Notes under the pieces: model-generated
Seen by the model: the letters and a program-made list of their open reading frames with translations, nothing else
What the model was told of the DNA's origin: nothing
Databases searched by the model: none
Shown here: piece after piece, positions 1 through 6,847 of the stretch
How positions within the stretch are numbered: position 1 is the stretch's first letter
Layout: each line of letters begins with the position of its first letter
Source of the DNA: an uncultured Bacteroidales bacterium
Lineage (GTDB): Bacteria; Bacteroidota; Bacteroidia; Bacteroidales; Lentimicrobiaceae
Direction of reading: 5' to 3'
NCBI GenBank assembly: GCA_937864935.1
Contig: CALMDN010000048.1
Span: 1 to 7,286, forward strand
Length of the DNA stretch: 7,286 nt
Translations under genes and position numbers: made by a program

Positions 1-747
1 CTCATCTCGGTGCGGCCCTTTCGCAGTCCGCACCATACCATTAGCGACGTCGCCCTCGTCGGGGGCGGATCCAACCCCCAGCCTGGGGAGATTTCGCTGG
101 CGCACAACGGGGTGCTTTTCCTGGATGAGCTGCCCGAGTTCAAGCGCACGGTGCTGGAGGTGTTGCGCCAACCCCTCGAGGATCGCATGATTTCAGTTTC
201 CCGGGCGAGGCTCACGGTGGAATATCCGGCCAGCTTTATGCTGGTGGCCTCCATGAACCCATGCCCCTGCGGCTATTACAACCATCCCGACAAGGAGTGT
301 GTTTGCGCTCCCGGGGTGGTGCAGAAATACCTCAACAAGATCTCGGGCCCTTTGCTCGACCGCATCGACATTCATGTGGAGGTGGTGCCGGTTCCTTTCC
401 GCGAATTGTCGGATGTGAGGATTTCCGAACGCAGCGATGCCATCCGCGAACGGGTGGTAAAGGCCAGGCTGATACAGGAAGAACGTTACAAAGAGAGCCG
501 CGAGGTACATGCCAATGCCCAGATGAGCAGCAAGATGCTGCGCACCATCTGCAAAATTGACGATGCCGGTCATGCCCTGCTGAAGAATGCCATGGAAAAA
601 CTCAGTCTTTCGGCCAGGGCCTACGACCGCATCCTGAAGGTGGCCCGCACCATCGCCGACCTCGACAGCAGCCCGGAGATACGGCCCGACCACCTTGCCG
701 AAGCCATACATTACCGTAGCCTCGACCGTGAAACCTGGGGCGGCTGA
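1..747 (+). CDS. yifB: YifB/ComM-family AAA+ ATPase (Mg-chelatase-like), C-terminal part; 5' end outside window
   Basis: The reading frame is open from base 1 to a TGA at 745-747, giving 248 visible residues of a protein that is usually about 510 long. Roughly the N-terminal half, with the Lon-protease-like domain and Walker A, is off the left edge. Counting from the first codon, the visible part has the RPFRSPHHTISD block (5-16), Walker B GVLFLDELPEF (37-47), NPCPCGYY with a following CVC (Cys 88, 90, 100, 102, a zinc-ribbon-like set), and GPLLDRIDIHVEV with the likely arginine finger (116-128). The C-terminal helical Mg-chelatase domain contains SARAYDRILKVARTIADL (about 200-217). The family is a hexameric ATPase; its best studied member, ComM, promotes branch migration during natural transformation. 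That role is known for proteobacteria and only inferred here. The GTG at 10 is an internal valine codon, not a start. Nothing visible suggests a defect. Confidence 0.95.
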   Translation, partial: LISVRPFRSPHHTISDVALVGGGSNPQPGEISLAHNGVLFLDELPEFKRTVLEVLRQPLEDRMISVSRARLTVEYPASFMLVASMNPCPCGYYNHPDKECVCAPGVVQKYLNKISGPLLDRIDIHVEVVPVPFRELSDVRISERSDAIRERVVKARLIQEERYKESREVHANAQMSSKMLRTICKIDDAGHALLKNAMEKLSLSARAYDRILKVARTIADLDSSPEIRPDHLAEAIHYRSLDRETWGG

Positions 748-759
748 TTAAGTTTTTTA

Positions 760-767
760 TACATTTG
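760..767 (+). promoter_or_regulatory. TAnnTTTG -7-type box directly before the methyltransferase
   Basis: TACATTTG matches the Bacteroidota sigma-ABfr -7 consensus TAnnTTTG exactly. I see no TTG at the expected -33 position (about 738-743; the closest is CTG). The box ends only four bases before the ATG at 772, so a transcript from it would start at or next to the start codon and be leaderless or nearly so. It may be a chance match in the AT-rich spacer. Confidence 0.35.
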
Positions 768-771
768 TCCC

Positions 772-1569
772 ATGATAAGCCGTCCGCTGTTTATTGCATC
801 CAGATATTTCACCTACAGGTTGAAAGCCAAAACCAAACATGGCATACATTCGCCGTTTGTGTTTGACTTTGTGTGCAATGTACTCAACGACAAACGTGAA
901 CATCCTGAGTACCAGCAGGTAGAAAAGCTGCGGGGTCTGCTGCTGAGAAACCCCAACCTGGTAGAGGTGATTGATTTCGGGGCCGGTAAAGGGCGGGCGA
1001 AATACTCTACCAGTCTGCGCAGGGTAAAAGACATTGCCGCCCAGTCGGGCATTCCAGTAAAACAGGGCAGGTTGCTGCACCGCATGGTGAAGTATTACAA
1101 ACCAAAGGTAATGCTCGAAATGGGCACTTCCCTGGGAATAAGCTCAATGTATCAGGTTTCAGCCTCACCCGACAGCACCTTTCTGGCGATGGAAGGTTGT
1201 GCTTCTACTGCAGAATTTGCCGAAAAAAACCTGAAAGCCCTGGGCGCCACCGCCGCAGAATTTACCATGGGCAACTTTGATGTGGTGCTGCCCGGCCTGA
1301 TGAAACGCACCGGGGTGATCGACTTTGCCTTTATCGACGGCAACCACACGAAAAAGGGAACCCTCAGTTATTTCAACCGCCTCGAGAAACATGCAGCCAA
1401 CGATTCAGTGTTCGTTTTTCACGATATTCACTGGTCTCCTGAGATGGAAGAAGCCTGGGAAACAATCAGAAAACATGAGTCGGTGAGGGTCAGCATAGAT
1501 CTTTTCTGGATGGGAATCGTGTTTTTCAGAAGGGAGCTGGGAAGACAGCATTTTATCATCCGTTTCTGA
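772..1569 (+). CDS. class I SAM-dependent methyltransferase, substrate unknown
   Basis: This 265-residue protein has the Rossmann-type features of a class I methyltransferase, closest to the Methyltransf_24 / O-methyltransferase-like group. The likely SAM loop is MLEMGTSLGISS (114-125), with an acidic strand-2 end at E141 in LAMEGC. A GNFD block, FAFIDGNH and FVFHDIHWSPEMEEAW follow, and such acidic/His positions often sit at the active site. A second glycine-rich stretch, VIDFGAGKGRA (66-76), lies upstream of the usual fold. The conserved-looking KHGIHSPFVFDFV at 22-34 favours the ATG at 772, since the next Met codon (residue 105) would remove it. There is no signal peptide or membrane segment, so it is probably cytoplasmic. 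It starts 24 bases after yifB and ends 41 bases before the ABC gene. I recall similar proteins in Bacteroidota genomes, but the substrate is not known to me and cannot be read from the sequence. Confidence 0.88.
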   Translation: MISRPLFIASRYFTYRLKAKTKHGIHSPFVFDFVCNVLNDKREHPEYQQVEKLRGLLLRNPNLVEVIDFGAGKGRAKYSTSLRRVKDIAAQSGIPVKQGRLLHRMVKYYKPKVMLEMGTSLGISSMYQVSASPDSTFLAMEGCASTAEFAEKNLKALGATAAEFTMGNFDVVLPGLMKRTGVIDFAFIDGNHTKKGTLSYFNRLEKHAANDSVFVFHDIHWSPEMEEAWETIRKHESVRVSIDLFWMGIVFFRRELGRQHFIIRF

Positions 1570-1579
1570 CAATTATTCC

Positions 1580-1587
1580 TACTTTTG
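1580..1587 (+). promoter_or_regulatory. TAnnTTTG -7-type promoter box upstream of the ABC ATPase
   Basis: TACTTTTG matches the Bacteroidota -7 consensus and lies 23 bases before the ATG at 1611, which would give a leader of roughly 15-20 bases. No TTG is found about 19 bases upstream, so the -33 half is weak. It may provide separate transcription of the ABC gene and the adenosyltransferase after it. Confidence 0.45.
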
Positions 1588-1610
1588 TTCGTTAAGATAA
1601 AAAATCCGGC

Positions 1611-2333
1611 ATGAATCAGGAAATTATACGCCTCGACGGAATTACCCGCTTTTTCAAGGTAGGAACTGAAGTAGTACGCGCCCTCAGGGGGGTGGATCTG
1701 AGCATTAAAAAGAATGAGTATGTGGCATTGATGGGTCCGTCGGGCTCAGGGAAGTCAACCCTGATGAACCTGCTGGGCTGTCTCGACACCCCTACCGGCG
1801 GAAGCTACTGGCTGAACGGCATGGATGTGAGCAAGCTGCCCGACAATGAGCTGGCGGAAATCCGCAACAAGGAGATCGGCTTTGTGTTTCAGACATTTAA
1901 CCTGCTCCCGAGGCTTACTGCCCTGGAGAATGTAGCCCTGCCGATGATCTATGCCGGATATGCCAAAGGGGACCGTTTGCAGCGGGCCATGGAGGTACTC
2001 GACAACGTGAAGCTTTCCGACCGTGTGAAACACAAACCCAACGAACTTTCCGGAGGTCAGCGGCAACGTGTCGCCATCGCCCGGGCCATGGTAAACAATC
2101 CCTCCATCATTCTGGCCGACGAGCCTACCGGTAACCTCGATTCAAAAACTTCGGTGGAGATTATGGGCCTGATCGAAGAGATCCACAGGGCTGGCAACAC
2201 CATCATTCTGGTTACCCACGAAGAAGACATTGCCCGTCATGCCCACCGCATTGTGCGTTTGTCTGACGGGCTCATTGCTTCTGATGAGATGAATGCAGAG
2301 ATCAGGACCATGAATTATTACAAAGGATCGTGA
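1611..2333 (+). CDS. ABC transporter ATP-binding protein, LolD/MacB/FtsE type
   Basis: A complete 240-residue nucleotide-binding subunit with every motif intact: Walker [10 protein letters not shown] (42-50), Q-loop Gln94 in [18 protein letters not shown], signature LSGGQ (146-150), Walker B IILADE (166-171) with the D-loop GNLDS (174-178), and the switch histidine His203 in VTHE. The sequence between Walker A and the Q-loop, and the [10 protein letters not shown] block, are typical of the MacB/LolD/SalX group. That group partners with FtsX/MacB-like permeases that act mechanically from the inner membrane in lipoprotein release, peptide or macrolide export, or cell-wall hydrolase control. No permease is adjacent on either side, so the partner must be elsewhere and the substrate cannot be assigned. 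The ATG at 1611 has no Shine-Dalgarno sequence, as is common in this phylum. The 69-base gap to the adenosyltransferase has no evident terminator or promoter, so the two may be co-transcribed. Confidence 0.93.
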   Translation: MNQEIIRLDGITRFFKVGTEVVRALRGVDLSIKKNEYVALMGPSGSGKSTLMNLLGCLDTPTGGSYWLNGMDVSKLPDNELAEIRNKEIGFVFQTFNLLPRLTALENVALPMIYAGYAKGDRLQRAMEVLDNVKLSDRVKHKPNELSGGQRQRVAIARAMVNNPSIILADEPTGNLDSKTSVEIMGLIEEIHRAGNTIILVTHEEDIARHAHRIVRLSDGLIASDEMNAEIRTMNYYKGS

Positions 2334-2402
2334 TTCATCGCTGAACATTCCGGTCAGCATGTTGTTCTTTTCCGACCCCGCAATAACCAACCTTCAGTTC
2401 AG

Positions 2403-2972
2403 ATGAATCCCGAATGGAAAATATATACCAAAACCGGCGATAAAGGAGAAACGTCGCTTATCGGTGGAACCCGTGTCCCTAAATATCATGAAAGAATAGA
2501 GGCATACGGCACACTCGACGAGCTCAATTCGTTTATCGGCCTGATCCGGGATCAGGAGATTGATGAGGAAACCCGTACCTTGCTGCTGGAGATACAGGAC
2601 AGGATATTTACGGCGGAGTCGTTGCTTGCTGCCGACCCTCATGCAGAAATAAAGCCCCTGCCTGGTCTGTTTGAAGAAGATATTCTGCTGCTTGAATCGA
2701 AAATTGATGCCATGAATGTAACCTTACCGGCCCTCACTTCGTTTATATTACCCGGAGGTCACCCTGCATCGTCGCTCTGCCATGTAGCTAGGTGTGTTTG
2801 CCGGCGCGGGGAGAGGCTTTCGATCAGGCTGGTTGAAAACGAACCAGACACCCTGCAGGGTGAGCAGGTAATCAAATACCTCAACCGGCTGTCAGATTTC
2901 TTTTTTGTGCTTGCAAGGAAGTTTCTTTACGACAACAACGCCATCGAAACAACCTGGAAAGCAAGGGTTTAA
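2403..2972 (+). CDS. pduO: PduO-type ATP:cob(I)alamin (corrinoid) adenosyltransferase
   Basis: This 189-residue protein transfers the 5'-deoxyadenosyl group from ATP to the Co(I) corrinoid, making adenosylcobalamin (the MMAB/PduO family, unrelated to CobA/BtuR). The N-terminal ATP-binding segment is YTKTGDKGETSLIGG (8-22). It is followed by R31-IEAYGTLDELNSFIG (31-46), whose Asp39 probably corresponds to the conserved salt-bridge Asp. FILPGGHPASSLCHVAR (114-130) and CRRGER (133-138) hold the Phe that in studied homologues keeps cobalamin four-coordinate, and the active-site Args. YLNRLSDFFFVLAR forms the C-terminal helix. The length is normal for a single-domain trimeric enzyme. I see no cobalamin riboswitch in the 69 bases upstream and no other B12 gene in the window. 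The product probably feeds B12-dependent mutases encoded elsewhere, such as methylmalonyl-CoA mutase; that is inference. The symbol names the family rather than a propanediol operon. Confidence 0.94.
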   Translation: MNPEWKIYTKTGDKGETSLIGGTRVPKYHERIEAYGTLDELNSFIGLIRDQEIDEETRTLLLEIQDRIFTAESLLAADPHAEIKPLPGLFEEDILLLESKIDAMNVTLPALTSFILPGGHPASSLCHVARCVCRRGERLSIRLVENEPDTLQGEQVIKYLNRLSDFFFVLARKFLYDNNAIETTWKARV

Positions 2973-3023
2973 ATGATTTTTACAGCATGGATTGAACATT
3001 TATTTCCCATGCCCGTTTTAAAA

Positions 3024-3053
3024 TTGAAATTGACTGAAATAAGCTTACTTTTG
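3024..3053 (+). promoter_or_regulatory. Bacteroidota-type promoter (TTG-N19-TAnnTTTG) for the DUF2795 gene
   Basis: TTG at 3024-3026 and TACTTTTG at 3046-3053 are separated by 19 bases, matching the -33/-7 arrangement of Bacteroidota primary-sigma promoters. The flanks are AT-rich. Transcription would begin near 3058-3061 and leave a leader of about 25 bases before the ATG at 3085. This is the most complete promoter in the window. Confidence 0.75.
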
Positions 3054-3084
3054 CAAAATTTTTAACCTGTAAATTATCCTTACA

Positions 3085-3306
3085 ATGTACTGGACATTAG
3101 AACTGGCATCCAAACTTGAGGATGCTCCCTGGCCCGCAACGAAAGAAGAATTGATTGATTTCAGCATCAGATCAGGTGCGCCTATGGAAGTAATAGAGAA
3201 CCTTCAGGAAATTGAGGACGAAGGAGAAGTTTACGACAGTATCGAAGACCTGTGGCCCGATTACCCGTCCAAGGAAGATTTCTTCTTCCACGAAGATGAA
3301 TATTAA
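3085..3306 (+). CDS. small acidic DUF2795-family protein, function unknown
   Basis: A 73-residue protein. Residues about 8-57 fit the DUF2795 pattern as I remember it: a leading helix, then WPATKEELIDFSIRSGAPMEVIENLQ, then an acidic stretch ending in a YDSIEDLW block. By count it has 22 Asp/Glu against 4 Lys/Arg, and its C-terminus is aromatic and acidic (PDYPSKEDFFFHEDEY). It has no cysteine, signal peptide or membrane segment, so it is presumably a soluble cytoplasmic protein. The ATG at 3085 is the first in frame after the predicted transcription start. The gene sits alone between a good promoter (3024-3053) and a strong terminator (3315-3345), which points to independent and perhaps abundant expression. 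Family members between the adenosyltransferase and secA are familiar to me from other Bacteroidota, but no function is established that I know of, and none is assigned here. Confidence 0.88.
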   Translation: MYWTLELASKLEDAPWPATKEELIDFSIRSGAPMEVIENLQEIEDEGEVYDSIEDLWPDYPSKEDFFFHEDEY

Positions 3307-3314
3307 AGAGAGGT

Positions 3315-3345
3315 GCCGTGACAATCTGTCGCGGCTTTTTTATTT
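3315..3345 (+). terminator. Rho-independent terminator after the DUF2795 gene
   Basis: GCCGTGACA (3315-3323) pairs with TGTCGCGGC (3327-3335) around a three-base ATC loop. The stem has nine pairs, including one G-U, and runs straight into six Ts (3336-3341) and then ATTT. It begins nine bases after the TAA, and would separate the DUF2795 transcript from secA. Confidence 0.9.
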
Positions 3346-3424
3346 CATGCCATTTGTGCAGCCGAAGTAGTGAGCCTAGCTACGCCTTAACCGATATTTA
3401 ATCATTCTCTGTTTCTAAATTGTA

Positions 3425-3432
3425 TAACTTTG
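3425..3432 (+). promoter_or_regulatory. TAnnTTTG -7-type promoter box for secA
   Basis: TAACTTTG matches the Bacteroidota -7 consensus exactly, downstream of the terminator and 95 bases before the secA start. The -33 half is weak: TTC at 3405-3407 with a 17-base gap is the nearest candidate. As secA follows a strong terminator it needs its own promoter, and this is the best candidate. Transcription would start near 3438, giving a leader of about 90 bases. Confidence 0.55.
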
Positions 3433-3437
3433 CGGGT

Positions 3438-3527
3438 GAAAGCCGGCCACGGCATGTTTTGTGTTAGGTTGTCAACCTGTAAAAAACACCGGGCTGATTC
3501 CGGCTCTTTCTGTTAAACAAACCTTTT
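3438..3527 (+). promoter_or_regulatory. possible structured secA leader with inverted repeats
   Basis: The roughly 90 bases between the predicted transcription start and the secA ATG hold several complementary segments. GCCG 3442-3445 can pair with CGGC 3450-3453. AGGTTG 3466-3471 and CAACCT 3473-3478 form an almost perfect palindrome around one T. AGCCGG 3441-3446 can also pair with CCGGCT 3500-3505, enclosing the palindrome. A 20-codon ORF (3454-3516) lies inside and ends 11 bases before secA. The 17 bases before the ATG are A/T-rich, as usual for start regions in this phylum. No known riboswitch class is recognisable. The stems are short, so a regulatory role is only a possibility. Confidence 0.3.
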
Positions 3528-6500
3528 ATGCTCTCTTTCTTAAAAAAAATGCTCGGAACCAAATCCGACAAAGACATCAGGGAGATTACCCCCATCCTGA
3601 ACAAGATCAAAGAAGTTTACCCCGATATCGAAAAACTCAGCAACGACGGGCTCAGGCAGAAAACAGCCGAGTTCAGGAATAAAATTGCTGCTGCAGTTGA
3701 AGAAAAGGAAAAGGTCATCTCCGGACTCAGGGAGCAGATTGAATCGGATCCGGAAATGGACATGGACGAAAAGGAGCGGATTTACACCAGCATCGACCAG
3801 CTCGAAAACGAGAATTACGAAATCACCCAACGGGTGCTCAATGAGATTCTTCCGGAGGCCTTCGCCGTGGTGAAGGAAACCGCCCGTCGTTTCAAGGAAA
3901 ATGAATTTGTTGAAGTTACCGCTACCCAGATGGACCGCGATATGGCAGCAACACGGGCAAGCGTTGAAATCAATGGTGAAAAGGCCATTTTTCACAACAA
4001 ATGGGTAGCCGGCGGCAACCAGATTACCTGGGACATGGTGCATTACGATGTCCAGCTTATTGGTGGTATTGTGCTTCACCAGGGCAAGATCTCAGAAATG
4101 GCCACCGGTGAAGGAAAAACACTGGTTGCTACCCTTCCTGTATACCTGAATGCCCTTCCGGGCAAAGGGGTGCATGTTGTTACAGTGAACGATTACCTGG
4201 CCAAACGTGACTCGGAATGGATGGGTGTGCTGTATGAATTTCACGGGCTAAGGGTTGACACCATCGACAAGCACGAGCCCAATTCGGAAGCCCGCCGCCA
4301 GGCTTATCTGGCAGATATTACCTTTGGCACCAACAACGAATTCGGCTTCGATTACCTGAGGGACAATATGACCCGCAATCCCGAGGAGCTGGTGCAGCGA
4401 CCGCACAATTATGCCATCGTTGACGAGGTTGACTCGGTGCTCATCGACGATGCCCGAACACCCCTCATCATTTCCGGACCGACCCCCAGGGGCGACAATC
4501 AGGAATTCGAGCAGCTGAAACCGGAAATTAAGAAACTTTATGAGGTACAGCGAAACCTCGTAACCAAACTGCTATCGGAAGCCAAAACCCTGCTGGCCGA
4601 TACCTCGAATCCTGAAAATGAGAAAAAAGGCGGAGAGCAGCTGTTTCGTTCCTTCCGCGGTCTGCCTAAGAACAAAGCCCTTATCAAGTTCCTCAGTGAG
4701 CCGGGCATGCGCGCCCTTATGCAAAAAACTGAAAACTACTACATGCAGGAGCAATCGAAAAACATGCACATCATCGACGATGAGCTGTTCTTCGTGATCG
4801 ATGAGAAAAACAACACCGTTGAACTGACCGAAAAAGGAATCGACCTGATTACCTCATCATACCAGGATCCCCGCTTCTATATCCTCCCTGACATCGGGGC
4901 TGAAATTGCCGAGCTCGAGAAATCAGGCCTTACCGACAGTGAAAAGCTCGAAAAGAAAGCCGAGCTTATGCGTGAGTATTCCGTCAAATCCGAAAGGGTT
5001 CACACGGTCAACCAGTTATTGAAAGCCTACACCCTTTTCGAAATCGATGTGGAATATGTGGTGATGGACAACAAGATAAAAATTGTTGATGAGCAGACCG
5101 GCCGTATCCTCGAAGGGCGCCGTTACAGCGACGGTTTGCATCAGGCCATAGAAGCCAAAGAGAATGTGAAGATAGAAGCTGCCACCCAGACCTATGCCAC
5201 GGTTACCCTGCAGAATTACTTCAGGATGTACCGCAAACTGGCCGGTATGACCGGTACTGCTGAGACCGAAGCCGGGGAGTTGTGGGACATCTACAAACTC
5301 GATGTGGTGGTGATCCCAACCAACAAACCGATCGTTAGGCACGACCGTGAAGACCTTGTTTACAAGACCAAGCGTGAGAAATTCAACGCCGTGGCTGATG
5401 AGATCGTGGATATGATCAACAAGGGCCGTCCGGTACTGGTAGGTACAACCTCAGTTGAGACCTCCGAATTGCTGAGCCGTATGCTCACCCTGCGCAAAAT
5501 AAAGCACAATGTACTGAATGCCAAACTGCACCAGAAAGAGGCCGATATTGTTGCCGAAGCCGGTCGTGCCGGAACAGTAACCATTGCCACCAACATGGCC
5601 GGTCGTGGTACTGACATCAAATTAGGCCCTGGTGTAAAAGAAGCCGGCGGACTCGCCATCATAGGCACCGAACGTCACGAATCGCGGCGTGTTGACCGGC
5701 AGTTACGCGGACGTGCCGGACGTCAGGGAGACCCCGGAAGTTCACAATTCTTTGTTGCCCTCGAAGATGACCTTATGCGCATGTTCGGATCGGAGAGAAT
5801 AGCCGGTATTATGGACCGCCTCGGACTGAAGGAAGGGGAAGTTATCCAGCATTCGATGATCACGAAATCCATCGAAAGGGCACAGAAAAAGGTTGAAGAA
5901 AACAACTTCGGGATCCGCAAAAGATTGCTTGAGTATGACGATGTTATGAATTCACAGCGTGAAGTCATCTACCGCAAGCGCCGCCATGCCCTTTACGGGG
6001 AGAGGCTTGCTGTGGATATCTCCAACATGCTGTACGATGTATGCGACAACATCGTGTCGAGCCATCAGGAAGACCGCGATTTTGAAGGATATCAGCTCTC
6101 ACTGCTGAAAACACTGGCTACTGAACCCGGCATTGATGAGCAGGAGTTTCTGGCCCGCAAAAAGGACGACCTGGTAGAGGAGTTGTATAACCGGGTTTAC
6201 AGCAATTACCGCATCAAGTGCAACAACCTGGCCGACCGGGCATATCCGGTGATCAAAGAGGTGTTTGAGAACGAAACCCGCTACGAGAACATTGCCATTC
6301 CGATTACCGACGGCATCCATCAGATGCAGGTGGTGGCCAACCTGAAAAAAGCCTACCACGATAAAGGACGTGAACTCACGCTTGCCATAGAGAAGGGTGT
6401 AACCCTGGGTGTGATCGATGATGCCTGGAAAGAGCACCTGCGCGAGATGGATGAGCTCAGAAGTTCGGTACAAAATGCTACCTATGAGCAGAAGGATCCG

Positions 6501-6818
6501 TTACTGATCTACAAGTTCGAATCGTTCCAGCTGTTTAAAAACCTGATTCAGAAAGTAAACCGCGACATCACCAGCTTCATCATCAAGGCCAACCTGCCGA
6601 TACAGGAGCCTTCACAGGTAAAGGAAGCACAGGCACCCCGCAGAACCGACCACAGCAAGCTCAAGGAGGAAAGAACCGACATGCTTTCGCAGGCCGGCCG
6701 CACTTCGGAGCAACAGGTAACGGCACCCATCAGGGTGGAAAAAAGGGTAGGACGCAACGACCCCTGCCCCTGCGGAAGCGGCAAGAAATACAAAAACTGC
6801 CACGGGCAGAACGAATAG
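3528..6818 (+). CDS. secA: SecA, preprotein translocase ATPase
   Basis: The motor ATPase of Sec protein export, which binds SecYEG and pushes unfolded preproteins across the inner membrane. Its 1096 residues compare with about 900 in E. coli. Motifs in order: Walker [10 protein letters not shown] (190-198, Lys197), [11 protein letters not shown] (218-228), [15 protein letters not shown] (267-281), DEAD-box variant DEVD (299-302) with [25 protein letters not shown] and [12 protein letters not shown] of the second nucleotide-binding fold, [10 protein letters not shown] (688-697), and [23 protein letters not shown] containing motif VI. The scaffold region includes [15 protein letters not shown]. 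The C-terminal zinc-binding SEC-C tail is CPC-x8-CH (Cys1080, 1082, 1091, His1092). Extra length relative to E. coli lies at about 51-105, 122-170 and 320-415. The start [10 protein letters not shown] resembles other SecA N-termini. It has its own promoter region, and the M28 peptidase gene begins 29 bases after its stop. Confidence 0.98.
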   Translation: MLSFLKKMLGTKSDKDIREITPILNKIKEVYPDIEKLSNDGLRQKTAEFRNKIAAAVEEKEKVISGLREQIESDPEMDMDEKERIYTSIDQLENENYEITQRVLNEILPEAFAVVKETARRFKENEFVEVTATQMDRDMAATRASVEINGEKAIFHNKWVAGGNQITWDMVHYDVQLIGGIVLHQGKISEMATGEGKTLVATLPVYLNALPGKGVHVVTVNDYLAKRDSEWMGVLYEFHGLRVDTIDKHEPNSEARRQAYLADITFGTNNEFGFDYLRDNMTRNPEELVQRPHNYAIVDEVDSVLIDDARTPLIISGPTPRGDNQEFEQLKPEIKKLYEVQRNLVTKLLSEAKTLLADTSNPENEKKGGEQLFRSFRGLPKNKALIKFLSEPGMRALMQKTENYYMQEQSKNMHIIDDELFFVIDEKNNTVELTEKGIDLITSSYQDPRFYILPDIGAEIAELEKSGLTDSEKLEKKAELMREYSVKSERVHTVNQLLKAYTLFEIDVEYVVMDNKIKIVDEQTGRILEGRRYSDGLHQAIEAKENVKIEAATQTYATVTLQNYFRMYRKLAGMTGTAETEAGELWDIYKLDVVVIPTNKPIVRHDREDLVYKTKREKFNAVADEIVDMINKGRPVLVGTTSVETSELLSRMLTLRKIKHNVLNAKLHQKEADIVAEAGRAGTVTIATNMAGRGTDIKLGPGVKEAGGLAIIGTERHESRRVDRQLRGRAGRQGDPGSSQFFVALEDDLMRMFGSERIAGIMDRLGLKEGEVIQHSMITKSIERAQKKVEENNFGIRKRLLEYDDVMNSQREVIYRKRRHALYGERLAVDISNMLYDVCDNIVSSHQEDRDFEGYQLSLLKTLATEPGIDEQEFLARKKDDLVEELYNRVYSNYRIKCNNLADRAYPVIKEVFENETRYENIAIPITDGIHQMQVVANLKKAYHDKGRELTLAIEKGVTLGVIDDAWKEHLREMDELRSSVQNATYEQKDPLLIYKFESFQLFKNLIQKVNRDITSFIIKANLPIQEPSQVKEAQAPRRTDHSKLKEERTDMLSQAGRTSEQQVTAPIRVEKRVGRNDPCPCGSGKKYKNCHGQNE

Positions 6819-6847
6819 CAGCGCATCACATTATAAACTGTTTCATT

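Noticed and set aside
193..711. 172-codon ORF on the minus strand inside yifB
   Set aside because: It is antisense to a well-supported ATPase, and its protein has low-complexity His/Gly/Val runs with no family resemblance.
741..771. Possible terminator after yifB (T-run at 753-758)
   Set aside because: I find no stem of useful length immediately before the Ts, so this is just an AT-rich spacer.
2334..2402. Cobalamin riboswitch or promoter ahead of the adenosyltransferase
   Set aside because: The gap is only 69 bases, far shorter than a cobalamin riboswitch. It lacks the conserved core and has no TAnnTTTG box.
3346..3424. tRNA, small RNA or repeat in the intergenic stretch before secA
   Set aside because: I see no cloverleaf, no repeat array and only a four-base inverted match (GTAG...CTAC); nothing can be supported beyond spacer sequence.
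3438..3527. A known riboswitch class in the secA leader (the GGTGAAAGCCGGCCAC stretch looked faintly cobalamin-like)
   Set aside because: The remaining conserved core elements are absent and the leader is too short.
3461..3682. A 73-codon ORF from GTG 3461, entering secA out of frame
   Set aside because: More than two thirds of it overlaps secA in another frame, it has no recognisable domain, and its composition there (rich in Arg, Gln and Pro) is typical of a shadow frame.
3540..4079. 179-codon ORF on the minus strand inside the secA 5' region
   Set aside because: It lies fully antisense to strongly conserved secA, and its Phe/Leu-rich translation mirrors the Glu/Lys codons of the other strand. 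There is no promoter or family signal.
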